From positions 1-35,420 of the forward strand of contig JAFUBA010000089.1 in the NCBI GenBank assembly GCA_017460395.1: a stretch of DNA of 35,420 nucleotides, read 5' to 3'. A program made the translations under genes and the position numbers. Below, one piece after another: positions 21,013-30,108 of the stretch (its first letter is position 1; every line of letters begins with the position of its first letter). The notes beneath the pieces are model-generated. The model saw only the letters and a list, made by a program, of their open reading frames with translations, made no database searches and was not told the origin of the DNA. Source of the DNA: Clostridia bacterium (lineage in GTDB: Bacteria > Bacillota > Clostridia > Christensenellales > Aristaeellaceae).

Positions 21013-22056
21013 GTGCAAAAGCAATCAAAGAAGCAGGATATCGAGCTGGCTGCGCTGCTGTTCCTGGTGGGCCTGCTTCTCTTCTTCTATCCCGTCGTGA
21101 CACAGGTTGCGTCCTATCAGGCAGATGAAGAGGCGTATGCGGAGCTGGCCATGGAGTACATGCCGCCGGAAATCAGTCCTGAAGCAGGGCTGCCGATCCC
21201 CAAGCGGACGGAAGCTCCGACAGATGAGCCGTCGCAGGCTGAAAAGCCGGTCACAGCATCGGACTGTCTGGAAGCAGCACAGGAAGACGAAGGGTGCGAT
21301 GTAACCGAAGCAGCAGACATGCAGCCTGCTTCTCCCGCGCCGTCAGGCAAACCGGCAGGTGCAGAGGTGCTGGAGGAAACGGAGACACCCGAGAAGCCAG
21401 CAGACGAAATCACGGCTCTTCCTGCTGTGGCAGAAACTGCCTCGCCTGCGAAAACTCCCTTTGCGCCAACCGCGCAACCGGCGCAGAACGGCTCCGCTAT
21501 CGATCTGAATGCCTGCCTTGCGCAGAACAGGGACTTTGTGGCCTGGCTGTCCATTCCCGGCACCAAGATCAATTATCCCGTTGTCCGCTCAGACAACTCG
21601 GAGTATTACCTCCATCATCTGTTTACCGGGAAGGAAAGCAAGCTGGGCTGCCTGTTTTCCCTGAAAAGCTCGGATTATGAGACGCCCAGCAAAAACATCG
21701 CGATCTACGGTCATCATCTCAGCCACAGCGACGCGATGTTCAGCACCCTTGTGGAGTACAAGGATGCCGCCTACTGCGCCTCTCACAGTCAGATCCGCTT
21801 AAGCAGCCTGTATGGAGAGCGCACCTACCGCATTTTTGCGGTACTAAACATGAAGGTCAGCGATTGGGACGCGGCAACGGCTTCCTTCTCAAGTGAGGAT
21901 GACTTCCTCCGCTTTGTCCAACGCGCTGCCAAGAAATCCCTCGTTGATACGGGTGTTCAGGTGACGGCTGAGGACAGCATTCTGACCCTGATCACCTGCG
22001 ATCGCAGCTATGGCGGTGCCAGCGGGCGGCTTCTCGTCATGGCCGTACAAGAATAA
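21013..22056 (+). CDS. Class B sortase with a long acidic linker
   Basis: The 347-residue transpeptidase starts at GTG 21013 with GGAG 7 nt before it. One N-terminal membrane helix (IELAALLFLVGLLLFFYPVV) is followed by a Pro/Glu/Thr-rich spacer of about 130 residues and the sortase domain (NRDFVAWLSIPGTKINYPVV onward). Catalytic residues are His234 (IYGHHL), Cys329 (LITCDRS) and Arg339 (SGRLLV). YCASHSQIRL and the helical insert before the Cys fit class B. It lies 12 bp before the first of three large Cna-B proteins, so these are probably its substrates. It is longer than the first sortase because of the spacer, which may span the cell wall. Tn1549-like elements often carry a related sortase. 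Confidence 0.9.
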   Translation: MQKQSKKQDIELAALLFLVGLLLFFYPVVTQVASYQADEEAYAELAMEYMPPEISPEAGLPIPKRTEAPTDEPSQAEKPVTASDCLEAAQEDEGCDVTEAADMQPASPAPSGKPAGAEVLEETETPEKPADEITALPAVAETASPAKTPFAPTAQPAQNGSAIDLNACLAQNRDFVAWLSIPGTKINYPVVRSDNSEYYLHHLFTGKESKLGCLFSLKSSDYETPSKNIAIYGHHLSHSDAMFSTLVEYKDAAYCASHSQIRLSSLYGERTYRIFAVLNMKVSDWDAATASFSSEDDFLRFVQRAAKKSLVDTGVQVTAEDSILTLITCDRSYGGASGRLLVMAVQE

Positions 22057-22068
22057 GGAGGTTTGCAA

Positions 22069-25014
22069 ATGCAAGCGAGATTCAAGCGTTTCACTGCGCT
22101 CATCCTGTCGCTGCTCATGGCATTGACCTGTATGCCCATGAGTGCATTGGCAGAGGAGACAGTGATTCCGGGAGAGAGCATCCGCGTGGAGGTGATTCCG
22201 GAGGATGCGGAGGAGCCTCTGGCGCAGGAGACTGTACCGGCCACGGCAGCGGAGAGCCCCAATGCCGAGGAAGCCCTCATCAGCGAAGCCGGGCCGGAAA
22301 CAGAGACACCGGCCCCACAGGACGATCCAGACGAAACGCCGTCTGTTTCGGATATCCTGCCTGAGGAGACAACGCCCCAGGCGGAGTCAGCACAGGAGGA
22401 ACCGATTCAGGAGGAAAAGACGCCTTCTGAAGAGCTTCGGGCAGAGGAACCGGTAGCAGAACCGACAAAGGAACCCACAACAGAACCGGCGACAGAGCTG
22501 ACAGCGGAGTTGCCAACGGAGCCTGCAGAAAATGCAGAAGAGCCGGAGGCGGACGCGCCCTCTGCAGAGGAGCAGGAACCCGCCGAGCCGGTTAAGGATA
22601 ATCGTCATCCCCTGCAGGCAGCGATTGCCGCCTACGGCCATATCTATGTGGCCACGGCAAAGCAGACGGACGTGTTCAGCAAAGCATCGCTGGATGCGGA
22701 TACCCTCGTTTTCTCCACGACCAGGGATGTCTTCCTGCTCATGGCGACAAGGTTCACCGATCAGAAGACGATCAAGGTCTGGTTCCTGGACGCGGACGGA
22801 AATGTGATAAGCGGCTATGTCGCTGCAAAGGATCTGGATGAAAAGTATCTCCTGGATGAGGATATCGGCGAGATTCACTTTCTCCCCATGGGTCAGGGCA
22901 TGACAGACATCGGCGAGATGCCCCTGTTCCATGTGAATGGCGCGTATCCCACCGAAGAAGCAGAGCCGCTGCCTGCGGAAGGTACCACAGACGAGCCCTT
23001 CGAGGAGCAGCCTACCGATGTGCCTGCAGAGGACATGCAGGAGCCTTCCGAGGATGAGCCTGCTTCAGATCCAGAGCTCACTGCAGAGCCGGAGGAAGTC
23101 CCCGAAGCACCCGAGGCTCTTGCAGAGGGAACCGAAGGTGAGGAACTGCAGGAGGGCGATGGTGAAATGCCGGAAGGCCCGATCTACGCTGCTGCCGGCT
23201 CCTATGTCCGTGTCACCACGAATACCCGCGTGTTTGCCACTATGGATGCTCAGGCTCAGGGAACCTATTACAGCGGCGAGTATCTGGGCAACTTCGTGAA
23301 GGATGCCACCGTGCAGATCCTGTCCGTCGATTTCGATGAAACCGGAGACATCTGGTATGAGGTGCGCTTCCTCTACGGAGATGACTTCAAGGACGGCACC
23401 ATGAAGTGGACGGATTATGCGACCTGCTGGATTCTGCCGGTTGAGACCGGTGAAGCAACCGATGATTTCTGCACGGTAACAGACTTTGCCTATACGCTGG
23501 AATTCCTCACCATGAGCCGCAGCGGCGGCAGGCGCAAGCTCCAGGCTTCCCCCATGAACGGCTTTACGCTCAAGAACATCAATGGCCCGGTCGGCGGCTT
23601 CTATGCCTGGTCTGCCAATCTGTATGGAAGCTCCGGCAGGGACAGGGAATATCCCCAGATCGCCAAATCTTCCTCCCACGGCACGGTCTATGCCACCCCG
23701 CATTATCTGGAGGGCTTCACGGTCTTCTGCCTGGAGCATAACCTCTCCGGCCCCGGCGAGGGCTCCGGCTCCAGTATGACGGCGAAGGGTCCCTATGTGC
23801 TGGTGGACATGGATTCCTTTGTGAACAACGCCAGCTATGGCGGCACCAGCGGTGTCCGCTATAAGGCCAGCACCATGCACGCTCTGGGCTGGGTGCTGCG
23901 GCATACCTACCCCTTTATGGCCCTCAACCGCAGCGATGCCAACAATGAGGTCTGGAGCCGCGTTGCGGGTCAGTTTGCCATGCGCGAGGTCATCAAGCAG
24001 CTGGAGGGTGCGCAGTATGTGCGCAGCTACTGGGATCTGGACAGCTTCTATTCCTTTTCCGGCGGCGCGCCTGCGGTGTATCTGGAGTATGCCCGCTGGC
24101 TGGCATCAAACGGCATTGCCCGCGCCAAGATTACCGGAAAGATCACCGCTTCCAATCAGAGCCTGAGCGTTTCCGGCAGCAGCTATATCGGCACGGTCAA
24201 GCTGACAACAGATGCCGATCTGATCCGCATCCCTAAGTCTGCCGGTACGATCACCGGCAACAGCGGCGGATCGGACAGCAGCTACTACTACGTGAAGAGC
24301 GGAGACACCATCCGGATCACGTCCACTCAAAGCAAGTTCTCGATTTCCATGCAGTCGATTTCCTCCAGCGATGAGGAGGCCAATTTCCTCGTCGGTGTGC
24401 CCTCTGTCTCCATTCAGAAGGTGCTGGTGCCGCTGTATGGTGCGCCGTATCCCCTTCAGAGCGCAAGCATCACCTTTGTGCTGAGCCTGGGCGAGATTGC
24501 GGTCACCAAGAAATCGGATGACGGTATTCTGCTGAAGGGCACCGTGTTTGAGCTGCTGAACGGTTCCGGCACTGTGCTTGCCACCGCGACCACCAATGAT
24601 AGGGGTGTGGCCACCTTCGCGAGCCTTCAGCCCGGTACCTACACCGTGCGGGAAAAGACGGCCTCGCAGGGCTATAAGCTCTCTTCGGCCTCCCAGAGCA
24701 TCTCTGTGGTTGCAGGGGTGACCTCGAAGGCCGAATTCACCAACGCCCGAATTTCGGGAAGAATCCGGATTGTCAAAACGGATGCGGTGACGGAAAAGCC
24801 GCTGCCCGGTGCTGTGTTCACGGTCACTCGTCTTTCCGGCCCGGAATCGGATAACGCGTCCGATGTCGGGAAGGTGGTGGCAACCATCACCACCAATGCA
24901 GAGGGCATCGCGGAGACCGGTCTTCTGCCCTGGGGCGAGTACAGGATCGACGAAACTGGCGTGCCCGAGGACTATCTGGATGCCGGCTATACCACCACTG
25001 TCTGGATCAAGTAA
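22069..25014 (+). CDS. Secreted surface protein with thioester domain and two Cna-B domains
   Basis: The 981-residue product has a signal peptide (cleaved near ALAEE), then an acidic Pro/Glu/Thr-rich region. Two SH3-like stretches follow, near residues 205-265 and 380-470, each starting at a stretch such as AAGSYVRVTTNTRVF. A thioester domain is likely: Cys554 in FTVFCLEHN and Gln635 in VAGQFAMREV fit the Cys-Gln pair that forms a covalent bond to host or neighbouring surfaces. Two Cna-B domains end the protein (GEIAVTKKSDD and GRIRIVKTDA onward), each with a Lys near the start and a Glu in YTVREKTA or YRIDETG for isopeptide bonds. There is no LPXTG-like motif or membrane helix. ATG 22069 has AAGGAGG 7 nt upstream. 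It probably forms the adhesive tip of an assembly with the next two proteins. Confidence 0.85.
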   Translation: MQARFKRFTALILSLLMALTCMPMSALAEETVIPGESIRVEVIPEDAEEPLAQETVPATAAESPNAEEALISEAGPETETPAPQDDPDETPSVSDILPEETTPQAESAQEEPIQEEKTPSEELRAEEPVAEPTKEPTTEPATELTAELPTEPAENAEEPEADAPSAEEQEPAEPVKDNRHPLQAAIAAYGHIYVATAKQTDVFSKASLDADTLVFSTTRDVFLLMATRFTDQKTIKVWFLDADGNVISGYVAAKDLDEKYLLDEDIGEIHFLPMGQGMTDIGEMPLFHVNGAYPTEEAEPLPAEGTTDEPFEEQPTDVPAEDMQEPSEDEPASDPELTAEPEEVPEAPEALAEGTEGEELQEGDGEMPEGPIYAAAGSYVRVTTNTRVFATMDAQAQGTYYSGEYLGNFVKDATVQILSVDFDETGDIWYEVRFLYGDDFKDGTMKWTDYATCWILPVETGEATDDFCTVTDFAYTLEFLTMSRSGGRRKLQASPMNGFTLKNINGPVGGFYAWSANLYGSSGRDREYPQIAKSSSHGTVYATPHYLEGFTVFCLEHNLSGPGEGSGSSMTAKGPYVLVDMDSFVNNASYGGTSGVRYKASTMHALGWVLRHTYPFMALNRSDANNEVWSRVAGQFAMREVIKQLEGAQYVRSYWDLDSFYSFSGGAPAVYLEYARWLASNGIARAKITGKITASNQSLSVSGSSYIGTVKLTTDADLIRIPKSAGTITGNSGGSDSSYYYVKSGDTIRITSTQSKFSISMQSISSSDEEANFLVGVPSVSIQKVLVPLYGAPYPLQSASITFVLSLGEIAVTKKSDDGILLKGTVFELLNGSGTVLATATTNDRGVATFASLQPGTYTVREKTASQGYKLSSASQSISVVAGVTSKAEFTNARISGRIRIVKTDAVTEKPLPGAVFTVTRLSGPESDNASDVGKVVATITTNAEGIAETGLLPWGEYRIDETGVPEDYLDAGYTTTVWIK

Positions 25015-25032
25015 TTGAGGAGGATATGAGAT

Positions 25033-27090
25033 ATGTTCAATTTGAAGATGAAGCGCTGTTTTCACCTGATGCTGGCAGTGGTCATGCTGCTGACCTGTAT
25101 TCAGCTTCCCTATGCCTACGCCGCGGACGAGCCTGCGACCATCACCCTGAATGTCACCAACACGCCTGTGCGCGGCGATATCGTCCTGGAAAAGAGCGGT
25201 ATGCAGCTGGTGCGCTTTGCGGATGAAAAGGATGCCTATGGCAATACCATCATGAAGCCTGTGTATCAGAATGCGTTCCTCGCTGGTGCGGTCTTTGAGC
25301 TGCATGCTGCCGAGGATATCGTCGGCAGGGAGGGCACGACCTTCTACAAGAAGGACGAGCTGGTGGAAACGCTGACCACCAGCGGTACCGGCGCGGTCAA
25401 GTCAAAGGTGCTGCCCCTGGGCAAGTATTACCTGAAGGAGGTTTCTGCGCCGGACGGCTATGTGTTTGACACCACGCCCTATGCTGTGACCCTGTCTGCC
25501 GTAGACAAGAAGACGGCCATCGTCGAGGTCAAGGTATCTGCCTCCAACACCTACCTGCCCATCCGCGTGACGCTGCGAAAGGAAAAGGAAGCTATCAAGC
25601 TGACCGAGACCAAGGAGGGCATGATCCATCAGACCATCGAGGTGGTCGCGGGCGAGGGCTTTGTGTTCGGCCTCTACAACAATGGCATCATCACCTACGG
25701 CAATGACCAGAAGCTCCCCGCCAATACCCTGATGGCCACCGGCACGACCGATGCCAAGGGCAATCTGACCTTCTCCGGCATGTTCCCGCATGGGGATTAC
25801 TACGTGAAGGAAATCGCCGTGCCCGAGGGCTGGCTGCTGAGTGCGGATAAATATTCCGTGAAGCTGACCAGCGAAAATAAGGCCGCCAGCGAGAACGTGA
25901 TCACCGTGTACCTGGAGGATCCTATCCTGAACCACCTGATCTATACGCCGGTCACCCTCACCAAGACGGACATCACCGGCGCGGAAAAGCTGCCCGGCGC
26001 ACTCATTGAGGTGTATGACGCGGAGGGTAATACCATCTACCGGGAGTACACCAACAGCAAGGGCGAGATTCCGAATATCCCCGTTGTGCCCGGCACCTAC
26101 ACCTTCAAGGAAACCTATGCTCCCTCCGGCTATGCGCTGAATGTCGCCATCAAGACCTTTACGGTGTCTGCCGATGGCAAGGTTACCGGCGATACTGTGA
26201 TCCGGGATGAGCTGAATCGGGTGGAGCTGAAAAAGACCATGGACAACGGCGAACCCCTGCCCGGCGCTGTGTTTGGCCTCTTCGATGCCAAGGATACCAA
26301 GATTCAGGAGACGATCTCCGATGAGGACGGTGCCGTGGTGTTCACCAAAATCCCCTATGGCAGCTATACCATCCGGGAGGTCAGCGCGCCCTATGGCTAT
26401 CATCCCTCCGAGGAGGAATGGAAGGTCGAGGTGGACGGCACCTATGTCAATCCCACCACGCTGCTGGCGACCGTGGAAAACCAGCCTGCTCCTGGACGCA
26501 TCCGGATCCTCAAGCAGGATGAGCTGGACAAGCATGTGATCGCCGGTGTGCAGTTCGACATTTACACCGTGGGTGAGGACGGAAAGGCCGGTGATCTGGT
26601 GGCCAAAATGACCACCGGAGAAGACGGCATCGCCGAGTCCCCGGAGCTGTTCCCTGCGGACTACATCGTGCAGGAGCACGCAAATCCCACCGGCTATACG
26701 GATCAGCTTTGGAGCGAAAGGCTCACCGTGGGCATGGATGAGCTCGTCACCCGGACGGTGACCAATATGCCGATCCAGGGCAAGCTTCGCATCGTGAAAA
26801 CCGACAGCGAAACCGGCAAGGGCCTGCCCGGCGCGGTCTTCACCGTGACCCGCATTTCTGGCCTGCCCTCCCATAACGGCGAGAACGACGGCGAGATCGT
26901 TGCGGTGATTACCTCCGGCAAGGACGGCACGGCAGAAACCCCGCTGCTGACCTGGGGCGAATACCAGATCGTGGAAACCCGTGTGCCGGATGATTATTTG
27001 GATGACGGGTACAGCGTAACGGTTCGTATTCCCGCAGAGGCCAGGGCTGAGGCTGCTCAGACAGAGGACGCGGCGGAGACTGCAGAGTGA
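25033..27090 (+). CDS. Secreted protein of six Cna-B domains, no anchor
   Basis: The 685-residue product has a signal peptide (cleaved near AYAADE) and six Cna-B or SpaA-like domains. Each carries an early Lys (for example TLTKTD, ELKKTM, RILKQD) and a closing (Y/W)xxxE of the YTIREVSAP type. The last domain (GKLRIVKTDSETGK onward) is very similar to the last domain of the preceding protein. The C-terminus (ARAEAAQTEDAAETAE) has no sorting motif or membrane helix, so attachment must come through isopeptide bonds, a partner or a different sorting rule. GAGGAGGA precedes ATG 25033. It follows the thioester protein by 18 bp. Its N-terminal half is paralogous to the protein at 27159. Confidence 0.85.
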   Translation: MFNLKMKRCFHLMLAVVMLLTCIQLPYAYAADEPATITLNVTNTPVRGDIVLEKSGMQLVRFADEKDAYGNTIMKPVYQNAFLAGAVFELHAAEDIVGREGTTFYKKDELVETLTTSGTGAVKSKVLPLGKYYLKEVSAPDGYVFDTTPYAVTLSAVDKKTAIVEVKVSASNTYLPIRVTLRKEKEAIKLTETKEGMIHQTIEVVAGEGFVFGLYNNGIITYGNDQKLPANTLMATGTTDAKGNLTFSGMFPHGDYYVKEIAVPEGWLLSADKYSVKLTSENKAASENVITVYLEDPILNHLIYTPVTLTKTDITGAEKLPGALIEVYDAEGNTIYREYTNSKGEIPNIPVVPGTYTFKETYAPSGYALNVAIKTFTVSADGKVTGDTVIRDELNRVELKKTMDNGEPLPGAVFGLFDAKDTKIQETISDEDGAVVFTKIPYGSYTIREVSAPYGYHPSEEEWKVEVDGTYVNPTTLLATVENQPAPGRIRILKQDELDKHVIAGVQFDIYTVGEDGKAGDLVAKMTTGEDGIAESPELFPADYIVQEHANPTGYTDQLWSERLTVGMDELVTRTVTNMPIQGKLRIVKTDSETGKGLPGAVFTVTRISGLPSHNGENDGEIVAVITSGKDGTAETPLLTWGEYQIVETRVPDDYLDDGYSVTVRIPAEARAEAAQTEDAAETAE

Positions 27091-27096
27091 GACAGG

Positions 27097-27120
27097 GGGC
27101 AGCGGTGAAGGCCGCTGCCC
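27097..27120 (+). terminator. Hairpin between two Cna-B genes
   Basis: GGGCAGCGG (27097-27105) and CCGCTGCCC (27112-27120) pair perfectly, loop TGAAGG, followed by TTCTCTCTCC rather than a T-run. It may reduce transcription into the next gene or stabilise the upstream mRNA. Confidence 0.5.
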
Positions 27121-27158
27121 TTCTCTCTCCTCATGAACTGAGAAACGAGGTATAACGG

Positions 27159-29522
27159 ATGTATTTTACAAAGAAGAAAATGCCGCTCATCCTGCTTGCG
27201 CTGCTTCTGCTGCTCTCCTGCCTTCCGGTAGTCTCTCTGGCCGAATCGGTGGATACCCAGGAAATCACGGTGCCCAATACGCCCGTCAAGGGCGTGATCC
27301 AGGTGCAGAAGCAGGGACCGGTACTGATGGGCTTCCACGCGCAGCAGGATCCCTTCGGCAATACGGTGCATACACCGCTGTACGGCAAGGGCTCCGTGAG
27401 CGGCGCGGTGTTTGAGGTGCGTGCGGTGGAGGATATTGTCGGGAAGGACGGCACCCTCTGGTTCAAGGCAGACGAGGTGGCAGCCACGCTGATCACAAGG
27501 GACGGCGAGGCGGAAACGGATCCCTTGCCCCTGGGCCACTACTATGTGACGGAGGTGTCCGCGCCGGAGGGCTATGTCTTCGACAGTACCCGCTACGATG
27601 TGCTGCTGGAGGCACGGGATCATACGACGCCAAGGGTGACGGTCTGTGTGGTCGCGGTCAATGACTTCATGCCCACCCGGATCAGCCTCATGAAGGAAAA
27701 GGAGATCCTGGATACGGAAACGGACCGGGACGGCATGACCCATACCACCCTGAAGCGTGTACCCGGTGAAGGGTTCGTGTTCGGCCTGTACAGCGGCGAG
27801 CCCATCGCTTATGCGGGCGGCACGCTGGAGGCCAATACGCTGCTGGCGACGGCGGTCTCCGGCAAAAACGGCAGAATCCGCTTCAGCGGCCAGCTTCCGC
27901 ATGGGAAGTACTGTGTGCGTGAGCTCTCCGGCCCTGAGGGCTGGAAGCTGAATGACGTGGATATTCTGCTGAACATCAGCGATGACTATGCCACAGAGGA
28001 TCGGGAGATCGTCATCGAGCTGGATGCGCCGATTGTCAATGAATTGGTGCACAAGGACGTGCGCGTGTCTAAGACCGATCTGACCGGCACGGACTATCTG
28101 CCGCACACCCTGATCGAGGTCAAGAGCGAGGACGGAAAGACCGTGCTCAAGGACTATACCGGTGATGATGGCTATCTGCCCGCGTTCCCCGCGGTTCCTG
28201 GACGCTACACCTACCGTGAGGTCCTGGCCCCGGAGGGCTATGAGCTTTGTGTGACCGAGCTTGCCTTTGAGGTGAATGCCGAGGGCGAGATCGAGGGCAA
28301 GGCAAACGTTTCGGATGACTACACCCGCTTCAGCCTTCTGAAGGTGGATGAGTATCACAAGCCCCTGTCCGGCGTGGAGTTTGGCCTCTTCCGGGAGGAC
28401 GGCACACAGCAGGCAGCAGCGGTATCGGACGCGGAAGGCCTTGTGACCTTTGAGAAGATCCCGTATGGCACCTATACCATCCAGGAAACCAGGACGCTGA
28501 CCGGGTACCTCAGGAACTTCACCAAGGTGCCCATCACCATTGACGGCACGTTTGTCAATCCGAAGGAGCCGATTGCCACGCTGGAAAACTGTCAGTCCGT
28601 GATCCTGATTCAGAAGGTCGATCAGAACCATACCGCCCTGCAGGGTGCGGAATTCGGACTGTATGACGAAGGCGGAAAGCTGGTCATGACGGCGGTCTCC
28701 GACATGGAGGGCCTGGCCCGCTTCATCGGCGCGGACTACGGGAAATACACCATTCGTGAGATGTCGGCTCCGGAGGGGTATCTGAAAAGCCTGGATGTGA
28801 TCTCGGTCACCATCGACGAGGGCTACACCAACACCGATCAGCCCGCCGCGACCGTGATCGACCCGGAGAAGAAGCTCATGTGCATTAAGGTGGATACCAC
28901 CGGCAAGCCCATTCCCGACGTAGCCTTCTCCCTCTACGATGCCACCACCATGGAAAGGGTAGAGACTGCCCTCAGCGATAAGGATGGGGTGATCATCTTC
29001 CGCAATTTCGATTACGGTGACTGGATCATCCGCGAGGATGCAGCGCCGGAGGGCTATTCCAGAATGGAGGATATCCGCTTCCAGGTCAGCAACGGCTGGA
29101 CGCAGCCGGAGCCCATCCTGTGCGTGAACATCCCGAATCACTATGAGTTCCGGAAGACCGACAGCTCCGGCAATCCGCTGTCCGGCGCGAGGTTTCGCCT
29201 GGAGGACGAAAGCGGCAGGGAGCTGGGCATCTATGAATCCGGGAAGGACGGCATGGTGCAGATCAAGGATCTGCTGCCCGGCACCTATTTCATCCGGGAG
29301 ATTGAAACCCTGGAGGGCTACAGCGTATCCGGCGAGGTGATTAAGCTGAAGCTGGATGCCTACTACACGGTCCCGGAAAAGGTCAGGCAGTTCGTCAACT
29401 ACACCACCATCCAGACCGGCGTGCACCTGGCTGCGACCGGCCTTATGTGGGCAGGCCTCGGCCTCATGGCCATCTCCGGCACGGTGGGCCTCATCCGCAG
29501 GCGGCGCAAAGCGAAATCATAA
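27159..29522 (+). CDS. Membrane-anchored protein of seven Cna-B domains
   Basis: The 787-residue product has a signal peptide (cleaved near SLAES) and seven Cna-B or SpaA-like domains. The first three match those of the protein at 25033 closely (for example SGAVFEVRAVEDIVG against AGAVFELHAAEDIVG), so the two genes arose by duplication. Later domains follow the same pattern with (S/P)GxxF and YxIRE motifs. The C-terminus is TTIQTGVH, a hydrophobic helix (GLMWAGLGLMAISGTVGLI) and RRRRKAKS. This has sorting-signal form, but IQTG replaces LPXTG. It is the only one of the three large proteins with an anchor, so it is the likely base of the assembly. A Gly-Glu-Gly-rich region is absent. ATG 27159 has CGAGG upstream. 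Confidence 0.85.
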   Translation: MYFTKKKMPLILLALLLLLSCLPVVSLAESVDTQEITVPNTPVKGVIQVQKQGPVLMGFHAQQDPFGNTVHTPLYGKGSVSGAVFEVRAVEDIVGKDGTLWFKADEVAATLITRDGEAETDPLPLGHYYVTEVSAPEGYVFDSTRYDVLLEARDHTTPRVTVCVVAVNDFMPTRISLMKEKEILDTETDRDGMTHTTLKRVPGEGFVFGLYSGEPIAYAGGTLEANTLLATAVSGKNGRIRFSGQLPHGKYCVRELSGPEGWKLNDVDILLNISDDYATEDREIVIELDAPIVNELVHKDVRVSKTDLTGTDYLPHTLIEVKSEDGKTVLKDYTGDDGYLPAFPAVPGRYTYREVLAPEGYELCVTELAFEVNAEGEIEGKANVSDDYTRFSLLKVDEYHKPLSGVEFGLFREDGTQQAAAVSDAEGLVTFEKIPYGTYTIQETRTLTGYLRNFTKVPITIDGTFVNPKEPIATLENCQSVILIQKVDQNHTALQGAEFGLYDEGGKLVMTAVSDMEGLARFIGADYGKYTIREMSAPEGYLKSLDVISVTIDEGYTNTDQPAATVIDPEKKLMCIKVDTTGKPIPDVAFSLYDATTMERVETALSDKDGVIIFRNFDYGDWIIREDAAPEGYSRMEDIRFQVSNGWTQPEPILCVNIPNHYEFRKTDSSGNPLSGARFRLEDESGRELGIYESGKDGMVQIKDLLPGTYFIREIETLEGYSVSGEVIKLKLDAYYTVPEKVRQFVNYTTIQTGVHLAATGLMWAGLGLMAISGTVGLIRRRRKAKS

Positions 29523-29537
29523 AGGAGTGATGCGCGG

Positions 29538-29636
29538 ATGAAGCGTCTGTATTTCCTTCACCGTCTGGAGGTGCCGCCCTGGCTCCTCCTTTTCATTTTG
29601 ACACAGGAGGGAGATTCCCATGCAGGAAGATATTGA
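29538..29636 (+). CDS. Possible 32-residue ORF overlapping a terminator and the pcfB start
   Basis: AAAGGAG precedes ATG 29538 and the frame reads MKRLYFLHRLEVPPWLLLFI and on to QEGDSHAGRY. It runs through the terminator stem at 29567-29589 and ends 17 nt inside pcfB. It may be a leader peptide that controls the terminator, or chance. Confidence 0.25.
   Translation: MKRLYFLHRLEVPPWLLLFILTQEGDSHAGRY
29567..29599 (+). terminator. Terminator or attenuator before the conjugation operon
   Basis: GGAGG-T-GCC (29567-29575), loop GCCCT, GGC-T-CCTCC (29581-29589) with one T-T mismatch, then TTTTCATTTT. It separates the surface-protein genes from pcfB, whose start is at 29620. With no clear promoter seen after it, it may act as an attenuator. 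Confidence 0.7.
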
Positions 29637-30108
29637 AAATAAATCGGTCACCCTGATCATCAATACCAGTAAGCTGACGGCACGCACCCTGGCCACGGCT
29701 TTCATGAAGTTCCTGGGCTATTCCAAGGGAAAGCTCAAGGAGCACCATGAGGTAAAGCCGAAGGGCAAGCAATCGGTCAAGGAGCTGATCGCCCAGAATC
29801 AGGGCGTCGAAAAGACGGAGCTGGCAGATAAGGAGGAGGCAAAAACCTTCGACCATATCGCAAAGCAGTACGGCGTGGACTATGCCATCCAAAAGGGGGT
29901 CTCCCCGGAGGGAAAACAGCGATACATGCTGTTCTTCAAGGCCCGTGACCGAAGCGCGATTGATCAGGCGATGTCCGCCTACGCTGCCAGCTACATGAAA
30001 AAGCATAAGAGGGATCATCCGCCCATTCAGCCGGTCGTGGATCCTGCAAAGGATATGCTTCCGGGCCGCAAAAAGGACCGTGTCCTGGACAAGGGGATGC
30101 AGCGATGA
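29620..30108 (+). CDS. pcfB: PcfB-family conjugation protein
   Basis: The 162-residue protein begins MQEDIENKSVTLIINTSKLT and has the core TARTLATAFMKFL, KGKQSVKELIAQNQGV and KTFDHIAKQYGVDYAI, with FFKARDRSAIDQAMSAY near the end. This is the PcfB (DUF3801) pattern. PcfB works with the coupling protein to bring the relaxosome to the transfer channel. CAGGAGGGA precedes ATG 29620, and its stop overlaps the VirD4 start by 4 nt. The basic tail (GRKKDRVLDK) could contact DNA. It is the first clear gene of the transfer operon. Confidence 0.88.
   Translation: MQEDIENKSVTLIINTSKLTARTLATAFMKFLGYSKGKLKEHHEVKPKGKQSVKELIAQNQGVEKTELADKEEAKTFDHIAKQYGVDYAIQKGVSPEGKQRYMLFFKARDRSAIDQAMSAYAASYMKKHKRDHPPIQPVVDPAKDMLPGRKKDRVLDKGMQR

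Noticed and set aside
25402-26874. 490-codon minus-strand open frame
   Set aside because: Shadow of the six-domain Cna-B gene, same reason.
27057-29426. 789-codon minus-strand open frame
   Set aside because: It is the complement of the seven-domain Cna-B gene; GC-rich repeats keep the opposite frame open by chance.
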